Positions 37,467-48,350 of a stretch of DNA of 64,000 bases are shown here, piece by piece (position 1 is the first letter of the stretch; every line of letters starts with the position of its first letter). This DNA comes from Williamsia serinedens (GTDB lineage: Bacteria > Actinomycetota > Actinomycetes > Mycobacteriales > Mycobacteriaceae): positions 372,001 to 436,000 of the forward strand of contig NZ_JAMTCG010000001.1 in NCBI RefSeq assembly GCF_024171725.1. Direction: 5' to 3'. The notes below the pieces were generated by a model, which worked only from the letters and a program-made list of their open reading frames with translations, was not told where the DNA came from and ran no database searches. A program made the translations under genes and the position numbers.

Positions 37467-38506
37467 CGACGCCCGCGCCGCGGTCCGCGGTCGCGCTCGG
37501 GGGCGGTCACGGTCTGTACGCCACCGTGACCGCACTGCGGCAGGTCTGCGAGCACGTCACCGCCGTCGTCACCGTCGCCGACGACGGCGGCTCGTCGGGT
37601 CGGCTGCGTTCCGAGCTCGCGGTGATCCCGCCGGGGGACCTGCGGATGGCGCTGGCCGCCCTGCTCGAGGCGGACGCCGACGGTCCCGACGACCCCGCCG
37701 CGCGGTGGGCGGCGGTGCTGCAGCACCGATTCCGCGGGCGCGGCGCACTCGCCGGACACCCCATCGGCAACCTCCTCCTGGCCGGACTGCAGGAACATCT
37801 CGGCGATCCCGTCACCGCGCTCGACGCCATGGTCGAGCTGTTCGGCGTCACCGGGCGGGTGCTGCCGATGTCCACGGTGCCGCTCGGCATCGAGGCCGAC
37901 GTCTCCGGCCTCGAGGACGACCCCCGGATCAGTCGGTCGATCGCAGGACAGGTCGCGGTCGCGACCACCCCCGGCAAGGTCCGACGCGTCCGTCTGCTGC
38001 CGCCCGACCCACCCGCCTGCGACGCCGCCCTGGAGGCCATCGCGTCCGCGGATCTGGTCACGCTCGGGCCGGGGTCGTGGTTCTCCAGCGTCATCCCGCA
38101 CGTCCTGGTGCCGGACCAACTCGCCGCACTGCGGGCGACGTCGGCGCGGCGGGTGTTGTTCGTGAACCTCGCGCCCGAACCGGGTGAGACGAGCGGTTTC
38201 TCGGTCGAGCGGCACCTGCACGTCCTGCACGCCCACGCCGACGACCTGCGCATCGACGACGTCGTCATCGACGGCGCATCGGTGCCCTCGGAACGAGAAC
38301 GCGACCACGTGCGGCGCGCGGCCGACCGCTTCGGCGCCACCCTGCACGTGGCCGACCTCGCGCGTCCCGGGACGCAGACCCACGATCCGGGGAGAGTGGC
38401 AGCCATGGTGCATACGCTGACCGGGGCTCGACAGGGTGGCTACTCTGACGGGGCCGACCGGTCGGGCGGGGGTGACGCCGAGGGGACCGGACCGTCGCCG
38501 GGGTGA
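37463..38506 (+). CDS. yvcK: Gluconeogenesis factor YvcK/CuvA (CofD-like)
   Basis: CofD-like fold protein needed for morphology and growth on gluconeogenic carbon; the mycobacterial relative CuvA is linked to cell-wall growth. [14 protein letters not shown] opens the fold (about 12-25), followed by [12 protein letters not shown] and the GNLLLAGL segment. 347 residues with a glycine-rich, probably disordered last 25. ATG 37463 overlaps the rapZ stop. Enzymatic 2-phospholactate transferase activity is not expected. Confidence 0.92.
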   Translation: MTTPAPRSAVALGGGHGLYATVTALRQVCEHVTAVVTVADDGGSSGRLRSELAVIPPGDLRMALAALLEADADGPDDPAARWAAVLQHRFRGRGALAGHPIGNLLLAGLQEHLGDPVTALDAMVELFGVTGRVLPMSTVPLGIEADVSGLEDDPRISRSIAGQVAVATTPGKVRRVRLLPPDPPACDAALEAIASADLVTLGPGSWFSSVIPHVLVPDQLAALRATSARRVLFVNLAPEPGETSGFSVERHLHVLHAHADDLRIDDVVIDGASVPSERERDHVRRAADRFGATLHVADLARPGTQTHDPGRVAAMVHTLTGARQGGYSDGADRSGGGDAEGTGPSPG

Positions 38507-38588
38507 TCCCCCGGCGCGACGGGGCACCACGCGGGGGAACGACGCGACGAGAGACTCCGGGCACACCCGGGCAGGAGGACGACAACCG

Positions 38589-39572
38589 GTGGCGATGACA
38601 GCGGCCGTCAAGGACGAGCTCAGTCGGCTCGTCGTGACCCAGACGAGTTGCCGGAAGGCCGAGGTGTCCGCGCTGCTCCGCTTCGCCGGCGGTCTCCACA
38701 TCGTCGCGGGCCGTGTGATCGTCGAGGCCGAGGTCGATCTCGGCAACGTCGCGCGACGCCTGCGCAAGGAGATCTTCGACCTCTACGGCTACAACTCCGA
38801 GGTCCACGTGTTGCGCAGCGGCGGGATCCGCAAGGGCTCGCGCTACGTCGTCCGCGTCACGAAGGACGGCGAGGCGTTGGCGCGCCAGACGGGTCTGCTC
38901 GACCTGCGCGGGCGTCCCGTGCGGGGCCTGCCGGCGCAGGTCGTCGGCGGCGGTGTCGCCGACGCCGAGGCCGCCTGGCGCGGCGCGTTCCTCGCCCACG
39001 GCTCGCTCACCGAACCCGGACGGTCGTCGGCGCTGGAGGTCAGCTGTCCCGGGCCGGAGGCCGCGCTCGCCCTCGTCGGCGCCGCCCGACGCCTCGGCGT
39101 CCCCGCGAAGGCCCGCGAGGTCCGCGGCGCGGACCGCGTCGTCATCCGGGACGGCGAGGCCATCGGTGCGCTGCTGACCCGGATGGGCGCGCAGGACACC
39201 CGACTCACGTGGGAGGAGCGCCGGATGCGGCGCGAGGTGCGCGCCACCGCGAACCGTCTCGCCAACTTCGACGACGCGAACCTGCGGCGATCGGCCCGTG
39301 CCGCGGTGGCCGCCGCCGCCCGCGTCGAACGCGCGCTCGAGATCCTCGGCGACACCGTCCCCGACCACCTGCTCAACGCCGGCCGGCTGCGCGTCGAGCA
39401 CCGGCAGGCGTCGCTGGAGGAGCTCGGTCAGCTGGCCGACCCGCCGATGACCAAGGACGCCGTCGCCGGTCGGATCCGGCGACTGCTGTCGATGGCGGAC
39501 AAGAAGGCCGCGGCCGAGGGCATCCCCGACACCGAGTCCGCGGTCACCGCGGATCTGCTCGACGAGGCCTGA
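38589..39572 (+). CDS. whiA: Sporulation-type regulator WhiA
   Basis: DNA-binding protein joining a LAGLIDADG-like N-terminal fold (about 1-200) to a C-terminal helix-turn-helix (about 275-315, with [23 protein letters not shown]). In Streptomyces it partners WhiB to switch on division genes; non-sporulating relatives keep it. 327 residues, the standard length. GTG 38589 is chosen over earlier in-frame starts because AGGAGG (38573-38578) lies 10 bases upstream. Confidence 0.95.
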   Translation: MAMTAAVKDELSRLVVTQTSCRKAEVSALLRFAGGLHIVAGRVIVEAEVDLGNVARRLRKEIFDLYGYNSEVHVLRSGGIRKGSRYVVRVTKDGEALARQTGLLDLRGRPVRGLPAQVVGGGVADAEAAWRGAFLAHGSLTEPGRSSALEVSCPGPEAALALVGAARRLGVPAKAREVRGADRVVIRDGEAIGALLTRMGAQDTRLTWEERRMRREVRATANRLANFDDANLRRSARAAVAAAARVERALEILGDTVPDHLLNAGRLRVEHRQASLEELGQLADPPMTKDAVAGRIRRLLSMADKKAAAEGIPDTESAVTADLLDEA

Positions 39573-39625
39573 GCCCCGACCACGCGGCCGACGGACCGGC
39601 CGTCGCGGGTGCGGGCCCGCCCGAT

Positions 39626-39631
39626 TAGGGT
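39626..39631 (+). promoter_or_regulatory. Candidate -10 hexamer of the gap operon (TAGGGT)
   Basis: TAGGGT lies 60 bases before the gap GTG in the 113-base whiA-gap gap, giving a leader of about 48 bases that includes the SD GAGGGAG (39673-39679). Confidence 0.45.
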
Positions 39632-39640
39632 GATCGGTGA

Positions 39641-40702
<1,062 letters not shown>

Positions 40703-40713
40703 GGCGCACGTCC

Positions 40714-41925
40714 ATGGCGCTGCAGACCCTGCAGGATCTCCTCGACGCCGGGGTGTCCGGCCGCATCGTGCTGGTGCGGTCGGACCTCAACGTCCCGCTC
40801 GACGGCTCCACCATCACCGACCCGGGGCGCATCGTGGCCTCGGCGCCGACCATCGCGAAGCTCGCGGAGGCCGGTGCGTCGGTGATCGTGACCGCGCACC
40901 TCGGTCGTCCGAGGGGTGAGCCCGACCCGAATTACTCGCTGGCGCCCGTCGCGCAGCGCCTGAGGGAGGAACTGGGCCGCAACGTCCAGCTCGCCTCCGA
41001 CGTCGTCGGCACCGATGCGCTCGCCCGCGCCGAGGGTCTCACCGACGGCGACGTGCTGCTGCTCGAGAACGTGCGGTTCGACGCACGGGAGACGTCCAAG
41101 GACGCCTCGGAGCGCGAGTCGCTGGCGAAGGCCCTCGTCGAACTCGTCGGCGACGACGGCGCGTTCGTCTCCGATGGCTTCGGGGTGGTCCACCGCGAAC
41201 AGGCCTCGGTGTACGACGTCGCGAAACTGTTGCCGCACTACGCCGGTGACCTCGTCCGCTCCGAGGTCGAGGTGCTGCGCAAGCTCACCGCCGAGGTCGA
41301 GCGGCCGTACGCCGTCGTGCTGGGCGGGTCCAAGGTCTCCGACAAGCTCGGGGTCATCGAGGCGCTGGCCCCGAAGGTCGACACGCTCGTCATCGGTGGC
41401 GGGATGGCGTTCACCTTCCTGGTGGCGCAGGGCTACTCGGTGGGCAGCTCGCTGCTGCAGGAGGACCAGGTCGACGTCTGCAAGGACCTGCTCGAGCGCT
41501 TCGGCGACGTCATCCACCTGCCGGTGGACGTCGTCGTCGCCGACTCCTTCTCCGCCGACGCGGAGGCGAAGACGGTCGCGTCGTCGGAGATCCCCGACGG
41601 CTGGATGGGTCTCGACATCGGCCCGGAGTCGGTGAAGCGCTTCGCGGCGGTGCTCTCGGGTGCACGCACGATCTTCTGGAACGGCCCGTCGGGCGTCTTC
41701 GAGTTCGCGAAGTTCTCCGCCGGTACCCGCGGTGTGGCCGAGGCGATCGCGCAGGCCACGACGCAGGGCGCCTTCAGCGTCGTCGGTGGCGGCGACTCCG
41801 CGGCGGCGGTCCGTTCGCTGGGCCTGCCGGACGACGGCTTCTCCCACATCTCGACCGGCGGCGGCGCGTCGCTGGAGTACCTGGAGGGCAAGCAGCTGCC
41901 CGGCCTGACGGTTCTGGAGGACTGA
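40714..41925 (+). CDS. pgk: Phosphoglycerate kinase
   Basis: Transfers phosphate from 1,3-bisphosphoglycerate to ADP. The N-terminal [13 protein letters not shown] substrate motif, the HLGRP loop, [12 protein letters not shown] and the C-terminal [11 protein letters not shown] nucleotide loop are present. 403 residues. ATG 40714 begins the conserved N-terminus; tpiA starts four bases after its stop. Confidence 0.97.
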   Translation: MALQTLQDLLDAGVSGRIVLVRSDLNVPLDGSTITDPGRIVASAPTIAKLAEAGASVIVTAHLGRPRGEPDPNYSLAPVAQRLREELGRNVQLASDVVGTDALARAEGLTDGDVLLLENVRFDARETSKDASERESLAKALVELVGDDGAFVSDGFGVVHREQASVYDVAKLLPHYAGDLVRSEVEVLRKLTAEVERPYAVVLGGSKVSDKLGVIEALAPKVDTLVIGGGMAFTFLVAQGYSVGSSLLQEDQVDVCKDLLERFGDVIHLPVDVVVADSFSADAEAKTVASSEIPDGWMGLDIGPESVKRFAAVLSGARTIFWNGPSGVFEFAKFSAGTRGVAEAIAQATTQGAFSVVGGGDSAAAVRSLGLPDDGFSHISTGGGASLEYLEGKQLPGLTVLED

Positions 41926-41929
41926 GCAC

Positions 41930-42718
41930 GTGGCGACCCGCAAGCCGCTCATCGCCGGCAACTGGAAGTGCAACCTGAACCACCTCGAGGCGATCGCCCT
42001 GGTGCAGAAGATCGCGTTCGCGCTGCCGGCGAAGTACTTCGACCACGTCGACGTGACGGTGATCCCGCCGTTCACCGACATCCGCAGCGTGCAGACCGTC
42101 GTCGACGGCGACAAGCTGCTGCTCACCTACGGTGCGCAGGACCTGTCGCAGCACGACTCCGGTGCCTACACCGGGGAGATCAGCGGCGCGTTCCTCGCCA
42201 AGCTCGGCTGCACCTTCGTCGTCGTCGGGCACTCCGAGCGGCGGACGCTGCACGGCGAGACCGACGAGATCGTGCTGGCCAAGACCACGGCCGCTTTGCG
42301 GCACGAGCTCACCCCGATCGTCTGCATCGGGGAGGGGCTCGACGTCCGCGAGGCCGGGGATCACGTCGCGCACAACGTCGCGCAGCTGCGCGGGTCGCTG
42401 GCGGGTCTGACCGCCGAGCAGATCGCCCGCGTCGTCATCGCCTACGAGCCCGTCTGGGCCATCGGCACCGGGCGGGTGGCGTCGGCGTCGGACGCGCAGG
42501 AGGTCTGCGCCGCGGTGCGGGCGACGCTGCGTGAGCTCGCCGGGGACGACGTCGCCGGGTCGGTGCGCGTCCTCTACGGCGGGTCGGTGAACGCCAAGAA
42601 CGTCGGTGAGATCGTCGGACAGCCCGACATCGACGGTGCCCTCGTCGGTGGCGCGTCACTGAAGTCCGACGAGTTCGCGACGCTGTCGGCCATCGCCGCG
42701 GGCGGGCCCCTGCCCTGA
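41930..42718 (+). CDS. tpiA: Triosephosphate isomerase
   Basis: Interconverts dihydroxyacetone phosphate and glyceraldehyde 3-phosphate. Active-site segments: GNWKCN (Asn/Lys), GHSERR (His), [11 protein letters not shown] (Glu), and the phosphate loop LYGGSVN. 262 residues. The SD GGAGG lies at the end of pgk, 10 bases before GTG 41930. Confidence 0.97.
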   Translation: MATRKPLIAGNWKCNLNHLEAIALVQKIAFALPAKYFDHVDVTVIPPFTDIRSVQTVVDGDKLLLTYGAQDLSQHDSGAYTGEISGAFLAKLGCTFVVVGHSERRTLHGETDEIVLAKTTAALRHELTPIVCIGEGLDVREAGDHVAHNVAQLRGSLAGLTAEQIARVVIAYEPVWAIGTGRVASASDAQEVCAAVRATLRELAGDDVAGSVRVLYGGSVNAKNVGEIVGQPDIDGALVGGASLKSDEFATLSAIAAGGPLP

Positions 42719-42765
42719 CGGGCGTCCGGTCCTGACCCCTGGCCGGGTCGGCCGGGATCGGCACG

Positions 42766-42771
42766 TACACT
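42766..42771 (+). promoter_or_regulatory. Candidate secG -10 hexamer (TACACT)
   Basis: TACACT lies 51 bases before the secG GTG in the 104-base tpiA-secG gap, suggesting that secG can be transcribed apart from the glycolytic genes. Confidence 0.4.
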
Positions 42772-42822
42772 CGCACGGTGCACGGCCGGGTCCGGTCGTG
42801 CCCGCGATCGGAGAGGATTCGA

Positions 42823-43056
42823 GTGAAGCTCGCGCTGGACATCGGACTGGTGATCACCAGCCTGCTGATGGTCGTCCTGGTGCTGCTGCACCGCGGCAAG
42901 GGTGGCGGCCTGTCGTCGCTGTTCGGCGGCGGCGTGCAGTCGAGCCTGTCCGGGTCGAGCGTCGTCGAGCGCAATCTCGACCGCCTGACGATCTTCGTCG
43001 GCGTCATCTGGTTCATCTTCATCCTGGGCATCGGTCTCGACATCAAGCTGTCCTGA
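42823..43056 (+). CDS. secG: Preprotein translocase subunit SecG
   Basis: Small SecYEG channel subunit. 77 residues with two transmembrane helices (about 4-22 and 52-72) and the glycine/serine-rich connecting loop HRGKGGGLSSLFGGG typical of SecG. GTG 42823 is preferred over the in-frame GTG 42778 because GGAGAGG (42810-42816) is an SD six bases before it and the resulting length matches the family. Confidence 0.93.
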   Translation: MKLALDIGLVITSLLMVVLVLLHRGKGGGLSSLFGGGVQSSLSGSSVVERNLDRLTIFVGVIWFIFILGIGLDIKLS

Positions 43057-43124
43057 CCTGGCGTCACCGACCGCGCTGAGGCGCGTGGTGCGCGCGGTGC
43101 GGCCTCGCACGGGATACTGATGCG

Positions 43125-45941
43125 ATGACCGACACCTCCACCGCATCCGAGACGTTCGCCGCACCGTCCGACGCCCCGGTCACCTCCACGGCCACCGGTC
43201 GCGCAGCGACCGAGCCCCTGCGGCAGGACATCCGGTTGCTCGGCGGTCTGCTCGGTGACGTGGTGCGGGAGCACGCCGGCGAGGAGATCTTCGACCTCGT
43301 CGAGAAGGCGCGCGTCGAGTCGTTCCGGGTGCGGCGGTCGGAGATCGACCGCGGTGAGCTCGCCGACGCGCTCGCCCGTGTCGACACCGCCGAGGCGATC
43401 CCGGTCATCCGGGCCTTCTCGCATTTCGGTCTGCTGGCCAACCTCGCCGAGGACATCCACCGCGAGCGGCGGCGCGCGATCCACGTGCGCGCCGGTGAGC
43501 CGCCGGTGCCCAGTTCGCTCGCCGCCACCTGGGCGAAGCTCGGCGCCGCCGATCTCGCCGACGAGCGGGTGGGTGAGGCGTTGTCGTCGGCCGCCGTCAT
43601 CCCCGTGATCACCGCGCACCCGACGGAGACGCGGCGCCGGACGGTGTTCGAGGTGCAGCGCCGCATCACCGACCTCATGCGCTACCGCGATCGCACGGAG
43701 CTCACGCCGGACGAGGACGCCGAGGTGACCGCGGCCCTGCGCCGGCAGATCCTGACCCTGTGGCAGACCGCGCTGATCCGGCTGGAGCGTCTGCGGATCG
43801 AGGACGAGATCGAGGTCGGGCTGCGCTACTACGACGCGTCCTTCTTCGACGTGATCCCGTCGCTCAACGCCTCGCTGCGCGACCACCTCCGTCAGCAGTA
43901 CCCCGCGGCCGGCCTCCCTGACGCCCCGATCGTGCGGATGGGTTCCTGGATCGGTGGCGACCGCGACGGCAACCCGTTCGTCACCGGCGACGTCGTCGCC
44001 CTGGCCACCGGACGCGCCGCACGGACGGCGCTGGACCACCACCTGACGGAGTTGACGCTCCTCGCGCAGGAGCTGAGCATGTCGTCGCGGCTGGTCACCG
44101 TGAGCGACGCTCTCCTGGAGCTCGGCGGCGCCGACTCCGGCGACGTCGCGGCGGACGAACCGTACCGACTCGCGCTGCGGCACATCCGTTCCCGCCTGCT
44201 GGCCACCGTCCGCGACCGGTTCGGTGACGACGCCGAGGATCCCGGCCCCCTCGACGACCCGAGCGCGTCGGCGTACGCCACCGCGGCCGAGCTGCTCGCC
44301 GATCTCGACGTCGTCGACGACTCGCTGCGGTCCAACCGTGACGGCGCGCTCGCCGACGACCGCCTGCTCCGGCTCCGGGAGTCGGTGCGCACGTTCGGCT
44401 TCCACCTCTCCGGGCTCGACATGCGGCAGAACTCCGACATGCACGAGGAGGTGGTCGCCGAGCTGTTCGCCTGGGCCGGTGTCCACGACGACTACGCGTC
44501 GCTGTCGGAGGACGAGCGCGTCGAGATCCTCACCCGCGAGCTGTCCCACCGTCGTCCGCTGCTCGGGCCGGGCGCCGAGCTGGGCGAACTCGCCACCAAG
44601 GAGATCGGCATCGTCCGCTCCGCGGCGCGGGCGGTCGCGTCCTACGGCCCGGAGGCCGTCCCCAACTACGTCATCAGCATGTGCACCTCGGTGAGCGACA
44701 TGTTCGAGGCGCTGCTGCTGCTCAAGGAGGCCGGCCTGTTCGACCCGGCCGGCGGCGAGCCGCGCTGCACCGTCCGCGTCGTCCCGCTGTTCGAGACCAT
44801 CGAGGACCTGCGCCAGGGCGCGACCACGCTGCGGGCCGTGCTCGACGTGCCGCTCTACCGGGCGCTCGTCGCGGCCCAGGGCGACACGCAGGAGATCATG
44901 CTCGGCTACTCCGACTCGAACAAGGACGGTGGCTACATGGCCGCCAACTGGGCGCTGTACCGCGCCGAGCTGGACCTCGTCGAGGCCGCCCGGGAGGCGG
45001 GGATCCGGTTGCGGCTCTTCCACGGTCGCGGTGGCACCGTCGGCCGCGGCGGGGGCCCGAGCTACGACGCGATCCTCGCGCAGCCCCCGGGCGCGGTGCA
45101 GGGTGCGCTGCGGATCACCGAGCAGGGCGAGGTGATCGCGGCCAAGTACGCCGAACCCGTTCTGGCGCGCCGCAACCTGGAGACCCTGGTCGCGGCGACG
45201 CTCGAGTCGACGCTGCTCGACGTGGAGGGTCTCGGCGACGACGCCGGCTCGGCGTACACCGACCTCGACGAGATCGCCGAGCTGGCGCGGTCGGCGTACG
45301 CGGCGCTCGTGCACGAGACGCCCGGCTTCGTCGAGTACTTCACCACCTCGACGCCGCTGTCGGAGATCGGTGCGCTGAACATCGGCAGCCGGCCGGCGTC
45401 GCGGAAGCAGACCGAGAAGATCTCCGATCTGCGCGCCATCCCGTGGGTGCTGTCGTGGACGCAGTGCCGCGTGATGTTGCCCGGCTGGTACGGGACGGGT
45501 TCGGCGTTCGAGCAGTGGATCGGTGATGACGATGCGCGTCTCGAGACGCTGCGAACGTACTACCGGCGGTGGCCCTTCTTCCGGACCGTGATGTCGAACA
45601 TGGCCCAGGTGTTGGCCAAGTCCGATCTCGGCCTCGCCGAACGATATTCGCACCTCGTCTCCGACGAGGACCTGCGGTCGCGGGTGTTCGGGATGATCAC
45701 CGAGGAACACCGTCGGACGGTGCGGATGTACTTCGCCATCACCGAGACCGACGACCTGCTCGCCGACAACCCCGCACTGGCCCGGTCGGTGTTCAACCGG
45801 TTCCCGTACCTCGAACCGCTCAACCTGCTGCAGCTGGAACTGTTGCGGCGCTTCCGGTCCGGCGACGACTCACCGCAGGTGCGCCGCGGCATCCAGCTGA
45901 CGATGAACGGCCTCGCGACCGCCCTCCGCAACAGCGGGTAG
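43125..45941 (+). CDS. ppc: Phosphoenolpyruvate carboxylase
   Basis: Anaplerotic enzyme making oxaloacetate from PEP and bicarbonate. The catalytic His165 is in [43 protein letters not shown] with its lysine and the [14 protein letters not shown] loop are all intact. 938 residues, ending LRNSG rather than the more common RNTG. GATACT 7 bases upstream of the ATG may act as a -10. Convergent with the OYE gene across 28 bases without a terminator hairpin. Confidence 0.97.
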   Translation: MTDTSTASETFAAPSDAPVTSTATGRAATEPLRQDIRLLGGLLGDVVREHAGEEIFDLVEKARVESFRVRRSEIDRGELADALARVDTAEAIPVIRAFSHFGLLANLAEDIHRERRRAIHVRAGEPPVPSSLAATWAKLGAADLADERVGEALSSAAVIPVITAHPTETRRRTVFEVQRRITDLMRYRDRTELTPDEDAEVTAALRRQILTLWQTALIRLERLRIEDEIEVGLRYYDASFFDVIPSLNASLRDHLRQQYPAAGLPDAPIVRMGSWIGGDRDGNPFVTGDVVALATGRAARTALDHHLTELTLLAQELSMSSRLVTVSDALLELGGADSGDVAADEPYRLALRHIRSRLLATVRDRFGDDAEDPGPLDDPSASAYATAAELLADLDVVDDSLRSNRDGALADDRLLRLRESVRTFGFHLSGLDMRQNSDMHEEVVAELFAWAGVHDDYASLSEDERVEILTRELSHRRPLLGPGAELGELATKEIGIVRSAARAVASYGPEAVPNYVISMCTSVSDMFEALLLLKEAGLFDPAGGEPRCTVRVVPLFETIEDLRQGATTLRAVLDVPLYRALVAAQGDTQEIMLGYSDSNKDGGYMAANWALYRAELDLVEAAREAGIRLRLFHGRGGTVGRGGGPSYDAILAQPPGAVQGALRITEQGEVIAAKYAEPVLARRNLETLVAATLESTLLDVEGLGDDAGSAYTDLDEIAELARSAYAALVHETPGFVEYFTTSTPLSEIGALNIGSRPASRKQTEKISDLRAIPWVLSWTQCRVMLPGWYGTGSAFEQWIGDDDARLETLRTYYRRWPFFRTVMSNMAQVLAKSDLGLAERYSHLVSDEDLRSRVFGMITEEHRRTVRMYFAITETDDLLADNPALARSVFNRFPYLEPLNLLQLELLRRFRSGDDSPQVRRGIQLTMNGLATALRNSG

Positions 45942-45969
45942 AAGCCGACGGCGGCGCATCCGTGACCGG

Positions 45970-47700
45970 TCAGGGACGGGCGCCCGGGATGTCGGTGAAA
46001 CTGATCCGCACCGAGATCGGCGTCGTCGCGGTCGCGCGTGCGACCGCGACGGCGAGGGGCCGCAGCGCGGGGTGGGAGGCGAAGGTCGCCGCCCGTGCGC
46101 GGACGTCGTCGTCGGGGACGAACGCGGCGGTGCCGGATCGCCAGCGGTCGCCCTGCCGGATGGACACCGCGGGATCCGCCGTGATGTTGGCGCCCCACCC
46201 GGAACGACGGCCGTGCTGACTGATCACCCAGGCGCCGGTGGTGTCGAACGCCGCCGTCACCGGCACCCGGCGTCGCAGGCCCGTCTTCCTGCCGGTGGTC
46301 TCGATCTCCGTCGCGAGGCTGGTGCGGATTCCCAGTCGTCCCAGCGCGCGCACCGTCGGGTTCGCCACGCGACGCCCGACCGCCCGCTCGACGCGGAACT
46401 TGCGGGCAGCGGTGTCCGTGGACTCGGTGACCCCGCGCCGCCGACTCCGGAGTGCGTCGAACCCGTTGCGGCGCAGTGTGCTGACCACCGTCCGACGGAG
46501 GGGCCGGTCGGGGTCGGGATCGTCTCCGTCACCCATCCGGTGCAGTTGATCGGTGTGCCACTGCAGATCCAGCGCCCCCTCCACCGTCCGTGCCGTCCGC
46601 GCGGCCCCCACCCGGGCGGGAACGGGCAATCGCAGCGATCCCGCGGGGAGCACCGTGGTGCCGCCGCGCAGGACAGCACCGGCCGCGTCCGGGAGCACCG
46701 CGGCCGGTCGTCCGATGCCGACCACGTCGCACAGCCCGTCCGCGATCGCCCGCGCCATCGTGTCGCGGGTCCGGAACCCACCGGTGACGGCGATCGGGAT
46801 GTCCTTGGCCACCGCCCGGACGGTCTCGGCGTAGTCGAGGAAGTAGGCCTCGCGAGCACGGGTGCTGGCGGACTGCGCGCGACCCATCATCGCAGGCGAT
46901 TCGTAGCTGCCGCCGCTGATCTCGAGGAGGTCGATGTCCTCGTCGGCGATCGCGTCGATCACCGCGCGGGAGTCGTCCTCGCTGAACCCGCCGCGTTGGA
47001 AATCCGCCGAGTTGAGCTTCACCCCGAGCGCGAAGCCCGGGCGGACCGCGTCCCGGATGGCATGGACGAGAGCGAGCAGGAACCGCATCCGACCGTCGAT
47101 GTCACCACCCCACCGGTCGGTCCGATCGTTGCTGAGCGGGGAGAGGAACTGTGAGACGAGGTAACCGTGCGCGGCGTGGATCTGCACACCGTCGAATCCG
47201 GCTGCGTCGGCCAGCGCGGCCGCCGTGGCGAACCGCTCGACGATGTCGCCGATCTCGGCGTCGGTCAGCGCCCGCGGTGCCGGCACGCCCGGGATGGCCA
47301 CACCGCGAGAGGAGGGTGCGACGGCGTGGTGGGTCGAGGCGAGGGGGCTGGCCTGGCGGCCGGGATGGTTGAGCTGCATCCACACCGGGCTACCGCCGTC
47401 CTGAACGGTCTTCGCCCAGCTACGGAACCCGTCGAGGTCGGAGTCCGCCTCGAGCACCACGTTGCCGGGTTCGCCGAGGTGACGTCGATCGACCATCACG
47501 TTCCCGGTCACGACCAGTCCGAACCCGCCCTCGGACCACCGGCGGTACAACGCGCCGATCCGCTCTCCCGGCAGGTGGTCGGCTCCGGCCAGCCCCTCGG
47601 ACAGCGCCGACTTCATGATGCGGTTGCCGAGCACCTGGCCGTTCGGCAGGCGCAGCGGCGACGCGAGCGTCGCAGAGGGGGCGGGGGTGGTGCTCGTCAT
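45970..47700 (-). CDS. Old Yellow Enzyme fused to a Ddn-like nitroreductase domain
   Basis: 576 residues in two parts. Residues 1 to about 350 are an FMN-binding OYE/NADH:flavin oxidoreductase barrel with MQLNHPGRQ, the substrate-binding pair His175/His178 in HAAHGYLVSQFLSP, DRWGG and the phosphate loop VTGGFRTRDTM. After a linker of about 90 residues, residues 445-575 resemble the split-barrel Ddn/DUF385 family (TTGRKTGLRRRVPV, then WGANITADPAVSI), whose members use F420H2 or related cofactors. OYEs reduce activated alkenes, quinones and nitro compounds. The C-terminal cofactor is inferred from family only. SD AAAGG precedes ATG 47700. It is divergent from a TetR gene with a shared operator. 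Confidence 0.85.
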   Translation of the reverse strand: MTSTTPAPSATLASPLRLPNGQVLGNRIMKSALSEGLAGADHLPGERIGALYRRWSEGGFGLVVTGNVMVDRRHLGEPGNVVLEADSDLDGFRSWAKTVQDGGSPVWMQLNHPGRQASPLASTHHAVAPSSRGVAIPGVPAPRALTDAEIGDIVERFATAAALADAAGFDGVQIHAAHGYLVSQFLSPLSNDRTDRWGGDIDGRMRFLLALVHAIRDAVRPGFALGVKLNSADFQRGGFSEDDSRAVIDAIADEDIDLLEISGGSYESPAMMGRAQSASTRAREAYFLDYAETVRAVAKDIPIAVTGGFRTRDTMARAIADGLCDVVGIGRPAAVLPDAAGAVLRGGTTVLPAGSLRLPVPARVGAARTARTVEGALDLQWHTDQLHRMGDGDDPDPDRPLRRTVVSTLRRNGFDALRSRRRGVTESTDTAARKFRVERAVGRRVANPTVRALGRLGIRTSLATEIETTGRKTGLRRRVPVTAAFDTTGAWVISQHGRRSGWGANITADPAVSIRQGDRWRSGTAAFVPDDDVRARAATFASHPALRPLAVAVARATATTPISVRISFTDIPGARP

Positions 47701-47733
47701 CGCGGTACCTTTCGACGGGGCGAGGTGCCGACG

Positions 47734-47762
47734 ACGGTAATAGACCAATCGGTATACTTCAA
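47734..47762 (-). promoter_or_regulatory. Promoter of the OYE-Ddn gene
   Basis: On the minus strand TTGAAG (47762-47757) and TACCGT (47739-47734) are 17 bases apart, a good -35/-10 pair. The 16-bp operator lies in the spacer, so a bound repressor would block polymerase. The leader to ATG 47700 is about 27 bases. Confidence 0.6.
47741..47756. promoter_or_regulatory. NemR-type operator TAGACCAATCGGTATA
   Basis: The imperfect palindrome matches the E. coli NemR operator (TAGACCNNNCGGTCTA) at 12 of the 13 defined bases; the one mismatch is A for C. It lies between the divergent OYE and TetR genes. It occupies the OYE promoter spacer and overlaps TATACT (47753-47758), the best -10 for the TetR gene, so one site could control both. 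Confidence 0.7.
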
Positions 47763-47784
47763 GGCCGGGAGTGAGGTGGTTCGG

Positions 47785-48339
47785 TTGAGCGTGCGCGATC
47801 GTCTGGTCGACGCGACGGCCGCGTTGATCCGTCGCAACGGCGTCGCCGGCACGGGTCTGGCGGACATCCTCCAGTGCAGCGGGGTGGCCCGCCGCAGCGT
47901 CTACCTCACCTTCCCGGGCGGCAAGGAGGAACTGGTCGCGGCCGCCACCCGTGAGGTGGGTGCGTCGATGACCGCGCTCCTCGCCGCCGGAGGGCCGGTG
48001 GCCGGCTCTGTCCGTGACTTCGTCGACCTGTGGGCGGTCCGTCTGCGCGACAGCGGCTTCGCCGACGGGTGTCCGATCGTGGCCGCGGCACTGGGCCGAC
48101 ACTCCGCGAACGCCGCCGCCGACGCGGCCGGCGCGGTGTTCGCGGACTGGACGTCGGCGCTGATCGCACGACTCCGGGACGAGGGCTACGCCGAGGCCGA
48201 CGCCCGCGACATCGCGACGATGGCGATCGTCAGCGTCGAGGGGGCCGTGGTCGTCGCGCAGGCGCGGCGGACCGCCGAGCCGCTGGAGGTCGTCGGTCGC
48301 GTCCTCGAGGAGATCGTCCGCGCACGCCGTCCGGTGTGA
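47785..48339 (+). CDS. TetR-family regulator, NemR/LmrA-like
   Basis: 184 residues. The N-terminal TetR helix-turn-helix (about 4-50) contains GTGLADILQCSGVARRSVYLTF. The ligand domain has GFADGCPIV with Cys96, which lines up by eye with the redox/electrophile-sensing Cys106 of NemR. The position of NemR Lys175 appears to be Gln159 in the GAVVVAQARRTAEPL segment. It probably represses the divergent OYE gene and itself through the operator between them. Start is uncertain: TTG 47785 has GAGGTGG five bases before it; GTG 47776 or GTG 47791 are alternatives. Confidence 0.82.
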   Translation: MSVRDRLVDATAALIRRNGVAGTGLADILQCSGVARRSVYLTFPGGKEELVAAATREVGASMTALLAAGGPVAGSVRDFVDLWAVRLRDSGFADGCPIVAAALGRHSANAAADAAGAVFADWTSALIARLRDEGYAEADARDIATMAIVSVEGAVVVAQARRTAEPLEVVGRVLEEIVRARRPV

Positions 48340-48350
48340 GTCGCTCCTCG

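Noticed and set aside
38436-38588. Earlier start for whiA overlapping yvcK
   Set aside because: The extension lacks conservation and the SD AGGAGG lies after it, 10 bases before GTG 38589.
42435-45710. A 1,091-residue open frame antisense to ppc
   Set aside because: Antisense frames stay open in GC-rich genes because stop codons are rare. The translation is Arg/Gly/His-rich and has no domain, while the sense strand encodes intact PEP carboxylase.
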